64,000 nucleotides of DNA from Phocaeicola coprophilus DSM 18228 = JCM 13818 (lineage in GTDB: Bacteria > Bacteroidota > Bacteroidia > Bacteroidales > Bacteroidaceae), in contig NZ_EQ973651.1 of the NCBI RefSeq assembly GCF_000157915.1, forward strand, positions 83,208 to 147,207. Reading direction: 5' to 3'. Position numbers and translations under genes: made by a program. Each line of letters begins with the position of its first letter. Within the stretch, counting starts at the first letter, position 1. Under the pieces are notes generated by a model. The model saw only the letters and a program-made list of their open reading frames with translations, was not told where the DNA came from and did no database searches. Positions 35,161 to 44,942 of this stretch are shown here, piece by piece.

Positions 35161-35574
35161 CTATTTCATCAATATAGGTATGTCATAACTTCCATAACCA
35201 ATAATTTCAACATCTGTAAGAGGATGGATCGGGGTCAGTGAACCTTGTATTTTATACTGAAAATAAATGGTGTCTGTTTGTTGAAGTTTATTAATTCGGA
35301 TATTCTTTACTTTATCAAAAGCCTCCAATGTTGCACTCTTGAATTTTTTATTGTTGCAATCCACAACTTTTCTTTTGACAACATTTCCCTTGTTATCTGT
35401 TTTATATTCAATAGCAACAATTGCCTCTTGGTTACTGGCTTGAAGCTTTATAGGATATTTACAGATATGGCTTAATTTTGATACAAGCAACTGCTTATCT
35501 TCACAACTGCGATACCCTTGAGCACTGGCTTGTAAAAATAATAATACCGCTATAATAATCAATATTTTTTTCAT
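35161..35574 (-). CDS. Small secreted protein with TonB C-terminal-like domain
   Basis: A 137-aa protein with a signal peptide (about 1-18, ending ASAQ). The mature part resembles the TonB C-terminal fold used by many small Bacteroides secreted proteins: YP....A.....AIV.IEY..D.KG.V....VV.......SA.LEAFDKV. There is no membrane anchor or proline-rich linker, so it is not a full energy transducer. Function unknown; cargo of the IME. Confidence 0.55.
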   Translation of the reverse strand: MKKILIIIAVLLFLQASAQGYRSCEDKQLLVSKLSHICKYPIKLQASNQEAIVAIEYKTDNKGNVVKRKVVDCNNKKFKSATLEAFDKVKNIRINKLQQTDTIYFQYKIQGSLTPIHPLTDVEIIGYGSYDIPILMK

Positions 35575-35926
35575 ACCACAATTTTACAATAAGATACTAA
35601 TTCAATTTTACAAAAATACATAAAATATTTATAAAATAAGAAAAGTTTTCTGTAAAATAGCTTTTTATGTAGAAAAAAAGATATAATATTTAGTATATTT
35701 ATGAGATTTTATAAATATTTTACATAAATTTCGTGTCAATTTTGTATTTTTGTGTCGTTTTTTGGGTGGTATTGTCTATTGACTTTCCACATTAGTTATG
35801 GGACTTCATGAAAAAACGACTATTGTTTCTCTTTTCTTGACAGACCTTTTCCTCTCGTCATTCTCTCCCTTGTGGCAGAGTCTATTCGCATTGTGTTTAG
35901 CTTAAAATCTACAAATTGACTACAAA
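35575..35926 (+). promoter_or_regulatory. AT-rich region with leader of the relic T9SS-type gene
   Basis: No gene. A TATTTTTG -7-like box is at 35,745-35,752. From about 35,763 the sequence parallels the leader of the intact 989-aa gene (blocks GGTGGTA, CTATTG, GGACTT, CTCTCCCT and GGCAGAG in the same order), so this is the old promoter and leader of the relic gene that follows. Confidence 0.5.
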
Positions 35927-37142
35927 ATGAGAAAACTCACCTTGTTATTGTTGTTGGGTGTCTCTCTTGGCACCTCAGCCCAAACGCCAGGCGGAGTTGA
36001 TGGCAGTCAAGTATGGAATCACCTTGAAAGGCTCGTACCTTGATAGTGAGGGTAACCTGCTATGGGACATTGCGGAGAATGAAGCCTACCACCACCGTGT
36101 TATCGCTTTCGGCACAGTTGCAGCGGGCAGTCTCATTCAACCTCTCTCGACAACCTCGTATGAGGAAAGTCACATGTATTCGGCATTGAAGGACAATGGA
36201 ACCTATTATGACTCCAATCCTTACAACCCTTCATCCGCTTCCCGTCTGCTTGTGATGGGACGTGAGGCAGGAAGCGCAATTCCGGACGAGGGATATACAT
36301 TCTGGGGTGACGATAACGCATCGCTTGCGACATACACATCTCCTACCGATTCTCTGTGGCATGTTTTGAAGCGCAAGTGGATGATTAAGACTAATGTGCC
36401 TTCCTCACCAGACAGCACAATGACACGATGGATAGGAGAAGGACTTGAAGTGTTCAAGAACGGCTTTATCGACAACCTAACACAAGAAGCGGCTGCATCT
36501 GGTGCATACGCCGTAACTCCAGCCTTTGCAGAAGGTGGCGGAGCGTTTGAGTTTACTTGTCCGACAAGCCATCCGACCTTGGACATGGGCTTTGCTGGCA
36601 ATGGCGGAAACACCTGTAAATACGAATTTAGGTTTGGCAACGATGGCAATGTGTATGCCATCACTGACGGAGTTGTTTCAAAAGCAACCACAGCAACAGA
36701 TGTTGACGGAACAGACATCTCCATACGCAAAGAAGGTAAAGTAATATATCTGCGCATTGACGGCATCGGAAGTGCCACAAGAAGCATCACCATTCCCGAA
36801 TCAAATTCAACGGATGCAAGCATGGGCATCTTCAGAACCGAAACTTCGGATGTGTCGTTGGATTTATATGGATTGCGTACAGGAGGCATCGGCGATATTG
36901 GTAGCTTTGCAGAACTCAGTTACGACCTCATGCCAAGCAAGGAGTTTGCCGATTACAGCCGCAAGCGTACCATCATGCTTATTGACCCAAGCGGAGAAGG
37001 TGAATTTGACACAGGCTGTAATAGCAATGTCAGATGCTCCAAACCGGACATTGCCAGAGGAAAGACCGTTTTCTGAAACATATTCTGGGATGCAGACGGC
37101 AGCGGAAGCGATGTCTTCACGTTCGCCTATTATGACGGCATT
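35927..37142 (+). pseudogene. Relic of the 989-aa T9SS-type gene (internal deletion, frameshift and stop)
   Basis: It starts with ATG and a signal peptide like that of the intact gene at 47,874-50,843, but after 27 codons jumps to sequence equivalent to about residue 255 of that protein. The join lies in the 15-nt string GGCAGTCAAGTATGG, which could encode both G-S-Q-V-W and A-V-K-Y-G in two frames, so a deletion between short repeats with a frame change is likely. The longer frame then stays open (from ATG 36,000) to a TGA at 37,074, where the intact gene has an Arg codon. Homology stops at 37,142, where an opposed RHS fragment begins. Confidence 0.75.
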
Positions 37143-38257
37143 GCCGTAGAAGCCCTTGCCGTCCACATAGTCGTTGTTGTCCTCGCCATTGTACGGCACT
37201 GCAAAGGTTGCATGATTATCCTTGATAACCTGCAACTGCTCAGCATATTTAACCTTATAGTCAACAGAAAGTCCATCAGTCTCGCTACCTGCATACTGGA
37301 TGCGGCGTGGGTCTGAACCGTAAGAGTCAAAGTTTCCAATCTTGCTGACTACACGCTGGCTACCAATATAGATGTGCTTGGTATAGCGTCCGCCTTGGTT
37401 GGCAACCAAATATGGACTAACGTAAAGAGAGAACTTGGCTGTATTTGTGCGACCACCAGCAAACTCGGAGTTTACATAGACTTGGTTACTCTCGCCCGAT
37501 GTCTTCACCGTGCGCTCTCCGTCTGCGTCATACCAATAATTGGTTACGAAACCGTTATCATCAGAAGCAAGGAGTCTGTTCTCCTCATCCCATTTCAGCT
37601 TGCGCTCTGCGGCTTTCTCGTCAGCAATTCCGTCCTTTTTGTGCGGCTTGTGTTGACATAAACAAGGTTGCCGTTGGCATCATACTCGTAAGCATGGCTG
37701 TTGTTCACATTCTCGCTCTCAGATGGAGTCTCCTCTGTACGATAGTTCACATCCTTAACGTTGGCGAGTTGGAACTTCTTTCCAGTGTCTGTGCCGTATG
37801 TATAAGTAAGGTCATAGCCTGCATTCAAAGTGCCGTCAAACTGCACGTTGTTTTGCGTGAGGATTTGACGCTTAGAGGTGATGCGGTGCATATTGTCATA
37901 GCCCATTGCAAGAGTGTAGCTTGCGGTCTTGTTGTCCGCACCTGTATAAGTGCCAGTTGCGCTGACAAGACGATAGAGTGCATCGTATGTATAGGCATGA
38001 GCCATCTGTCTGCCAGCCTTTCCACTCTGTGGAACTGACGCACCATTTACCACGCTGAGCACATTGCTCACCGCATCGTAAGTGTAGGCATTGTCCATGG
38101 TGGTATTGCCACCACTGTTCACGGTGAGATTCTGCAATCTGCGACGCTGTGGGTCGTAGGTGTAGAAAGTCTCCGCACCGTTGCAGTACTTCAGGTTGGT
38201 GCGCTGCTCGAATTTGTCATAGCCGATACGGTTCACGTAGTCATAGCCGTAAGACTT
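37143..38257 (-). pseudogene. RHS gene fragment (orphan), no toxin tip
   Basis: About 1.1 kb that matches the late RHS-repeat region of the intact toxin gene (corresponding to about 39,820-40,935) at high but incomplete nucleotide identity, judged by eye. It begins near KSYGYDYV and stops at DYVDGKGF, before the RHS core motif. A one-base deletion near 37,640 splits it into two frames (a run of A replaces AAGAAG in the SRTKKDG codons). Both ends break off abruptly, one against the inverted relic gene. Confidence 0.8.
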
Positions 38258-38260
38258 TCA

Positions 38261-38448
38261 ATATTTCATAATCAGGTTTGCTATCTTATAACAACTCAAA
38301 CGATTTCTTTTTATAGCATTATGCTAAAAAACATCAGATTTTTGAATCGTATTTATGTGATAAACGAGTCTTTTATTTATGGAGCAGAAGGAAGATATCT
38401 GTAATTTCTGTATCCCCTTCTGCTCAACTGTTTACTTTAAAACATGCA
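38261..38448. other. Spacer with terminator-like hairpin for the immunity gene
   Basis: GAGCAGAAGG (38,382-38,391) pairs perfectly with CCTTCTGCTC (38,416-38,425). It lies about 24 nt beyond the stop of the leftward candidate immunity gene. Otherwise the spacer is AT-rich without a gene. Confidence 0.6.
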
Positions 38449-38820
38449 TTATATCATGTAATATAATATCACCATTATCCCATAGAATATAAAACCAATA
38501 CCGCCATAGTAGCCCTTAAGAACTGAAGGATGAGGAATTGTTATTTTGAAATAAGTCCTATTAACAGGACTCTTTTTCTGTTCCATATATGTATCAATAA
38601 ATATTTCTATACCAAATAATATTGCACAAAATGCATGACAGATGTAATAAAAAAAACTTATCACACCTAAGAACAGTCCTATCAATGAAGCTATTCCATA
38701 TATATATGTGGAAAAACTTTTTTTACTCCTATTTCTGTATAAATATATAAGTATCCATACACTACTCAAGAGCGTTATGCAATTAATAAATATTATGCAC
38801 CATAGAGGTATCGTATCCAT
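38449..38820 (-). CDS. Candidate immunity protein, multipass membrane protein
   Basis: A 123-aa protein with hydrophobic segments at about 5-25, 38-58, 60-75 and 103-123. Its ATG overlaps the toxin stop codon by one base (TAATG), so it is translated directly after the toxin. In polymorphic toxin systems the immunity gene lies immediately 3' of the toxin tip, which is the main reason for the call. A membrane location fits a toxin tip that contains a long hydrophobic stretch. No known immunity family is recognised. Confidence 0.6.
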   Translation of the reverse strand: MDTIPLWCIIFINCITLLSSVWILIYLYRNRSKKSFSTYIYGIASLIGLFLGVISFFYYICHAFCAILFGIEIFIDTYMEQKKSPVNRTYFKITIPHPSVLKGYYGGIGFIFYGIMVILYYMI

Positions 38821-41800
38821 TATTTATTATCTTTTGTATTATTATTTTTAGAGTCCTTTTCTTCTATTACCTTATCGGTGATTTTTTCTGCTCCAGAGAT
38901 TTTAAGTTGGCGATTTTGATCTAATATTTCAGTTCCTAAGTCAAAACCTTCTTCACCGATTTTTTTGTCATGACTAGGCAAATATTTATGAAATAATTTT
39001 CCTGTTGCTTTGTCAATAAGTACAAAAACACCACTCTTAAGCACATCAGCCCAATCACCATTTACTGCATCAATGAGCATTCCTGTAATACCTGCAGCAC
39101 CAGAAATTGTGTTTCCAATACCAGCCAAAGGTACACCAACTTCAGCACCAGCAACAGACAGTGTTAATGCATAGCCAGCTATAGCAGCAGCATCTCCGAC
39201 ATTCTGGGCTGCATTGACAAATTCTTTACCGACTTTGTAATGAAGAGTTACAACAAATTCACCATTTTCATAAGAACATACCTGATAAGAATATCTAAGA
39301 CTGGGATTCTTTGTATCTCTGTTCTCAATTACTTCAGAAGCTTTGTTCTTGTGCCATAGATTGTACCATTTACGCGAGGCTTCAGCTAAAGCTTTCCATC
39401 TGAAATTTCCATCAGGATCTATATATATGATGGGATTGTTATCTGTATAAATATACGGTGATACATTTGGAGTTTTTTCCTTTAATGCATCCGTAGAAAT
39501 CCACAAACTCAACCTCGGGTCATAATACCTCGCTCCAAAGTAGTACAATCCTGTCTCCTCATCGAATTCCTTCGCATTGAAAAGATAAGGCGTATTCCAA
39601 ATGTTATTGCGCTCCTCAACGAACACTTCACCGAAAGGAACATATTCAATATGCTGCACCACCTCGCCATCAAGGTTGGTGATGTAACTACTGCTACCCA
39701 AATGGTCTGGGTGGTAGTAGAACTGCATCTTCTCGTATGCATCGCCCTCTTGGAAATTGTTCATCATTGCTCTTGCCATTACACGTGCCTGCGCAGCCTC
39801 CAAGCTGCCGTCATTGCAGCAGAAGCCCTTGCCGTCCACATAGTCGTTGTTGTCCTCGCCATTGTACGGCACTGCAAAGGTTGCATAATTATCCTTGATA
39901 GCCTGCAACTGCCCGGTATATTTAGCTTTATAATCAACAGACAAGCCATCTGTCTCACTACCTGCATACTGGATGCGGCGTGGGTCTGAGCCGTAAGAGT
40001 CGAAGTCTCCAATCTTGGAAACGACACGCTGACTACCTATATAGATATGCTTTGTATAGCGTCCGCCTTGGTTAGCAACGAGATAAGGTGATACATAGAG
40101 TGAGAACTTGGCGGTGTTCGTGCGACCTCCTGCAAACTCAGAGTTCACATAAACCTGGTCACTCTCACCTGATGTCTTCACCGTACGCTCACCGTCAGCA
40201 TCATACCAATAGTTGGTAACAAAGCCGTTGTCATCAGAAGCAAGGAGGCGGTTCTCTTCATCCCACTTGAGTTTGCGTTCCGTGGTCTTCTCGTCAGCCA
40301 CGCCATCCTTCTTGGTACGGCTTGTGTTGACATAAATGAGGTTTCCGTTGGCATCATACTCATAGGCATGATTGTTGTTCACATTCTCGCTTTCTGAAGG
40401 TGTCTCTTCCGTGCGATAATTCACATCCTTCACATTGGCAAGCTGGAATTTCTTGCCTGTGTCAGTTCCATAATTGTACGACAAATCATAACCTGCATTC
40501 AATGTGCCGTTGAACTGTACATTGTTCTGCGTGAGAATCTGACGCTTTGATGTGATACGGTGCATATTGTCGTAACCCATCGCAAGAGTATAACTTGCGG
40601 TCTTGTTGTCAGCACCAGTATATGTACCTGTTGCACTGACAAGACGGTAGAGGGCATCGTATGTATAGGTATGTGCCATCTGTCCGCCAGCCTTTCCACT
40701 CTGTGGAACTGACGCACCGTTTACCACGCTGAGCACATTGCTCACCGCATCGTATGTATAGGCATTGTCCATAATGGTGTTGCCACCACTATTCACCGTG
40801 AGGTTCTGCAATCTGCGACGCTGTGGGTCGTAAGTGTAGAAAGTCTCCGCACCGTTGCAATACTTCAAATATGTGCGCTGCTCAAACTTGTCATAGCCGA
40901 TCTTGCTCACATAGTCGTAGCCGTATGACTTGTAGCCATGAACCTTTTCAAGCTGACCACCGAGATTGTAAGAATAGGTGATTTTCTCCTCATCAGGATA
41001 AATCATCTCCAACAGACGGTTGTGGCTGTCATAAGTCCATTGCGTCACATAGGTTGCTATCGCCTGATTAGGCACAATCATCGTGCGGCGGGTCTTTGTC
41101 ACCTCGCCCATCTTGCCATAGAAGTATTCAATGGCACCTGTTCCATCCTCGCGGAGCATCAATCTGCCGATACGGTTCTGAGAAGCGTTGCGACCACCGT
41201 AGTAATACTTCACGTTGTTCTCCGGATGATCTGGGTAGTTGATACCCGTCAGACGCTGATAGTCGTAATCGTAAGTAATGAACTTGCCTTCCTTTGCAAG
41301 ATTGGCAGTCTGCTTGGTCAGCACATTGCCGAGTGCATCGTAAGTGAAACTGGTGATGCCGCTTGCTGGATGGTTCACCTCTGTACGGCGGTCGCCCATG
41401 TCGTAAGTGGAGGTCGTCACGTTGCCCTCCGTGTCGGTGACACGAACAAGGCGCTGTATGCCGTCATACTCAAACGAGGTGGTAATCTCACCGTCAGGAC
41501 CGCTCTTCTGGATGGTCTTCAAGGTCTTGCCACTGCCATTGGTATGGGTAGCCTGCACATTATGGAGTGCGTCTGTTACGGTTGTAACAAGTGCATGACT
41601 GCCGTTGTCAACAGTATATGCCGTAGTTGTCGTAGAGTTGTCCGGCAATGTCACTGAGGCAGCACGGTCGAGCACGTCATAAACAGTAACCGTTGGAGAT
41701 ACATTGTCAAATGACTTGCTGAATGTGGACTTCGATCCGGTTCCTTCCGTTGTAGGATAGAATGCCTTTGCCACACGTCCGAAAGCGTCATACACGTTTC

Positions 41801-44800
41801 TTCCGCTGACTATCATCACGTTCTCGTCCTTGGCAGAGTTCCCCTTGGATGCACTTGTCACAACACCGTCCTTCTTCACCTGCACGGCTCTTCCGAAACC
41901 GTCAACGAACGTAATGGTCTCCAAGTCATCGTTAGGGTGCTGGATGTCGTAGTGCTTGGTCACTGCGTAAGCAGGTGCGGTAATGCCACTCTCACCAAAG
42001 GTAGCCAAAGGCTGATATTCAAAGGCGATGGCATAAGGCACGCCCGTAGCCAACTCATTTGGACCACGCACGCCAGTAATGCGACCGAGGTCGTCAACAT
42101 CAGTCTCATAGTAGAAGTTGTTGAGGTCACGATGCTCCTTGGCAATGCCATAGCGATAGTCAAAATTGCCTTGCTCGCTGCGGTAGCCCCACGCATCGTC
42201 AATGCGCTCAACATACATGTTCATCTCAGGCTCATAGCGGTACTTGTACCACATACGCTGTCCCTTGCCGTTGGCAGGGAGAGTCTTCTGGATGATGTTG
42301 CCGTAAGAGTCGTACTTGTAATCCGTAACAGCCTCGCCATCATTCAACTGCTGTGTAATCTGCGTGATGTGGTTGGCGTAGTTGGTATTATACTTCGCCG
42401 TCACATGGTGATAGAGTGAGCCGTCACCGCCTGTAACAGTAACATCAACAGGAAGTCCGAAGATGTGCTTGCTTGCATTGTCCGTGTATTTAATGGCGGT
42501 TGCATAGTCAAACTTTCCGTTTCCGTCCTCGCCAAGGCTTCCCTTGTCGCTGTACTTGTAGGACTTCAACTCACCATGATAGCCATTGAGGTAGTATTCA
42601 TTCCATGCTTCGGATGTAACCACACCGTTTGCAGCACCCTCATACTGCAAGTTTGCCGTATAGCGGAGAGGGACGAATGCAGAGGCACGGTCGCTCCAAA
42701 GGTTCACGTCACGCTTTGCGAACGTGTACTTGTCACCGTCGGCAGTCAGATAGTAGCTGTCGTAACGGTTCTTTGTCTCGGTGTACTTGTTGCCGTTGGC
42801 ATCCTCTACGGATGTGGCGGTAACATTGCCCTGCGTGTAGTAGTTGGCAACATCGTAGTTCTCAACAGCCTGTCTGTAAACAGAATTGCCTTTCTCCGTG
42901 TCAAGGTTCTTGGTGATGACCTCACCGAAACCGAGGAACTCACGTTCATGGCGGTCACGCTTGCCGTCCTTATACTCAAAGGCGGTAGTCATGACAGGTC
43001 CATCGTCATGGATACCATCATCAACGGTAAGGGCAGCCATTACCCACTTGCCACCAGGAAGTCCGTAGGTAGGAGTGGTATGCGCATAGTCGAGCGTGAA
43101 AGTACCGCCCAAGGAATTGGTGACAGACTTCAACATGTTTGTTCTGCCAATGGCAGAGCGTGTAACCTTCAACTCGCTTTCCTTCTCAGACTCAACGATG
43201 TCAAGATAACCGTCACCATCAACATCCTGCAAAGAGTAGGTAGGACGATTGATACTGTGCGAGGTTGATGCACCAGGGTTGGTTGAAATCTTGATGCTTA
43301 TGACAGGAATGTTGATGGTCAAAGTGAACGCTGCATTTGCAGACTCTGATGTAGAGGCAGATTCACTAAGCGCACTTGCACCCTTCCAACTGATAGGCTC
43401 GTCAAAGCCATTGCCTGTATTGAGGGCAACAGTTATACCGTCACCATCCTTCCATACCTTATCAGGAAGACCGTCAGAGTTGATGTCGATAAGGTTGTAT
43501 TCCTCTTCACTTTCAGAGGTTACGATACCGAAACCTGCTGAGAAACTACCAGAAGCCTTGTTTATATCCTTATACTTTTCATCTTGAAATTTACCCCAAC
43601 CTGCCTCAGGAGTATTACCACTTGCACCAATATTATAAGAAAGACTCTTACCGTCTTGAACACGGTCAAGTTCCCAATCTATAGGCTCAGTGAAAGCATA
43701 GCCAAGATTCAGTTTTACTTTCTTGTCTGAAAGAATCTTGTCGGGAAGTCCATCGCCATTGATGTCAATGAAAGATTCAACTGCCTCATCCGTATTCTTT
43801 GGCGCACTGCCAGAAATGGAGAATTGAGCCAGCCATGCAGTCTGCTGGTTCAGTATGGTTGCTTTGCCCTTGGAGATTAGATTTGTGATGCTTGACGCTG
43901 AAGCCACAGGGTTGCCGCCATATCCCCATGCCTGTGAAGCATTGTCGGAGTTGCTGGAGCCGATGCCCTTATAGATTTCGCCGCTCAGTCCACCAAGAGA
44001 GTTGGTGTATTGAATCGTACCACCAGCGATGATGTCAGGGAATCCGTCACCATTCATGTCCATCATGGTGACCTCTGTCTTGGCATTACCGCTCGCATCG
44101 TTGTGTGTGATACCAAGCGCACCGCCTTGCACTACCGTGCTCTTGCTGGACATCACTTGGCTTACTGCCGCAGCACCAGTACCTTGCAAATACTCACCTG
44201 CAAGTCCTGCTACCTCGGTATCGTTCTCCAACGGATTGGAGAGAAGAACATCCTGCTCGGTCAGTCGGGCTGTACTTGCCTCGGTTGCAGTAAGATAGAT
44301 GTCCTGTCGCTGACCGACCCACTTGTCCATGGAGGTCTGGTCGGTACCCAATGGGGTGAATGCCATCGTGAGCGGATCAACCTTGTCGTCCTCGTTCTCT
44401 GGCAATTTCAGCAATGACTCGTCAATAGGCTTGGCGTATCTGCCCTCTGCCGCATTATAGACAAAGCCGCCCCAACCTCGGTAGAGCATACCGAAGCCAT
44501 TGTTATCGCTTTCTGCATAGAATCCAGCAGGAACACTTTCAACAACAAGTCCCGCAGCATCTTTCTGAACAGAAACAGAAGCAGAGGTCAACGCTCCGTC
44601 AGAAATGGTTGAAGGATAACTGTATTCAAACCAAATCTTCTTTCCGCCAAAGTTTGAAAGGCGTAAGGTATCGCTCTGTAAAATACCGTTCTGTATCTTG
44701 AATATCTTCTTGCCGACAAGGGCATCAACAGTCTTTGCCGTCAATACCACCTCACCATTGAGGGCATTGTCAGAAAGTGCGAGTACAGGAGATACTACCA

Positions 44801-44942
44801 AAGCAGTGTCTGCCGCTGTGGTTAGATATGGCTTACCCTCCTTCAAGGCATTGGCGAATATCTTGTAATGTGCAGGAACTGCCATGGTCTGCTCAACATT
44901 GGCAGAATCCTTGTAAGTTACAGACGCTTGCCAACCGATATT
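38820..44942 (-). CDS. RHS/YD-repeat polymorphic toxin, C-terminal 2,040 aa of a frameshifted protein
   Basis: The natural reading continues from the upstream SpvB gene; the apparent Met at 44,978 is an artefact of the frame change at about 44,943. Order of parts: FG-GAP/calcium-loop repeats (DINGDGLPDK, DINSDGLPDK and similar, first third), a Tc toxin TcdB-like middle region, many YD/RHS repeats, the RHS core motif YYFGARYYDPRLSLW, then a tip of about 200 aa after DPDGN. The tip has a hydrophobic Ala/Gly-rich stretch (about 45 aa) and a lysine-rich end; no nuclease motif is seen. The RHS part probably forms the cocoon that encloses the tip. Confidence 0.85.
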   Translation of the reverse strand, partial: NIGWQASVTYKDSANVEQTMAVPAHYKIFANALKEGKPYLTTAADTALVVSPVLALSDNALNGEVVLTAKTVDALVGKKIFKIQNGILQSDTLRLSNFGGKKIWFEYSYPSTISDGALTSASVSVQKDAAGLVVESVPAGFYAESDNNGFGMLYRGWGGFVYNAAEGRYAKPIDESLLKLPENEDDKVDPLTMAFTPLGTDQTSMDKWVGQRQDIYLTATEASTARLTEQDVLLSNPLENDTEVAGLAGEYLQGTGAAAVSQVMSSKSTVVQGGALGITHNDASGNAKTEVTMMDMNGDGFPDIIAGGTIQYTNSLGGLSGEIYKGIGSSNSDNASQAWGYGGNPVASASSITNLISKGKATILNQQTAWLAQFSISGSAPKNTDEAVESFIDINGDGLPDKILSDKKVKLNLGYAFTEPIDWELDRVQDGKSLSYNIGASGNTPEAGWGKFQDEKYKDINKASGSFSAGFGIVTSESEEEYNLIDINSDGLPDKVWKDGDGITVALNTGNGFDEPISWKGASALSESASTSESANAAFTLTINIPVISIKISTNPGASTSHSINRPTYSLQDVDGDGYLDIVESEKESELKVTRSAIGRTNMLKSVTNSLGGTFTLDYAHTTPTYGLPGGKWVMAALTVDDGIHDDGPVMTTAFEYKDGKRDRHEREFLGFGEVITKNLDTEKGNSVYRQAVENYDVANYYTQGNVTATSVEDANGNKYTETKNRYDSYYLTADGDKYTFAKRDVNLWSDRASAFVPLRYTANLQYEGAANGVVTSEAWNEYYLNGYHGELKSYKYSDKGSLGEDGNGKFDYATAIKYTDNASKHIFGLPVDVTVTGGDGSLYHHVTAKYNTNYANHITQITQQLNDGEAVTDYKYDSYGNIIQKTLPANGKGQRMWYKYRYEPEMNMYVERIDDAWGYRSEQGNFDYRYGIAKEHRDLNNFYYETDVDDLGRITGVRGPNELATGVPYAIAFEYQPLATFGESGITAPAYAVTKHYDIQHPNDDLETITFVDGFGRAVQVKKDGVVTSASKGNSAKDENVMIVSGRNVYDAFGRVAKAFYPTTEGTGSKSTFSKSFDNVSPTVTVYDVLDRAASVTLPDNSTTTTAYTVDNGSHALVTTVTDALHNVQATHTNGSGKTLKTIQKSGPDGEITTSFEYDGIQRLVRVTDTEGNVTTSTYDMGDRRTEVNHPASGITSFTYDALGNVLTKQTANLAKEGKFITYDYDYQRLTGINYPDHPENNVKYYYGGRNASQNRIGRLMLREDGTGAIEYFYGKMGEVTKTRRTMIVPNQAIATYVTQWTYDSHNRLLEMIYPDEEKITYSYNLGGQLEKVHGYKSYGYDYVSKIGYDKFEQRTYLKYCNGAETFYTYDPQRRRLQNLTVNSGGNTIMDNAYTYDAVSNVLSVVNGASVPQSGKAGGQMAHTYTYDALYRLVSATGTYTGADNKTASYTLAMGYDNMHRITSKRQILTQNNVQFNGTLNAGYDLSYNYGTDTGKKFQLANVKDVNYRTEETPSESENVNNNHAYEYDANGNLIYVNTSRTKKDGVADEKTTERKLKWDEENRLLASDDNGFVTNYWYDADGERTVKTSGESDQVYVNSEFAGGRTNTAKFSLYVSPYLVANQGGRYTKHIYIGSQRVVSKIGDFDSYGSDPRRIQYAGSETDGLSVDYKAKYTGQLQAIKDNYATFAVPYNGEDNNDYVDGKGFCCNDGSLEAAQARVMARAMMNNFQEGDAYEKMQFYYHPDHLGSSSYITNLDGEVVQHIEYVPFGEVFVEERNNIWNTPYLFNAKEFDEETGLYYFGARYYDPRLSLWISTDALKEKTPNVSPYIYTDNNPIIYIDPDGNFRWKALAEASRKWYNLWHKNKASEVIENRDTKNPSLRYSYQVCSYENGEFVVTLHYKVGKEFVNAAQNVGDAAAIAGYALTLSVAGAEVGVPLAGIGNTISGAAGITGMLIDAVNGDWADVLKSGVFVLIDKATGKLFHKYLPSHDKKIGEEGFDLGTEILDQNRQLKISGAEKITDKVIEEKDSKNNNTKDNK

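Noticed and set aside
36221..36889. 222-codon antisense frame over the relic gene
   Set aside because: The + strand sequence matches the intact 989-aa protein; the antisense frame is a shadow.
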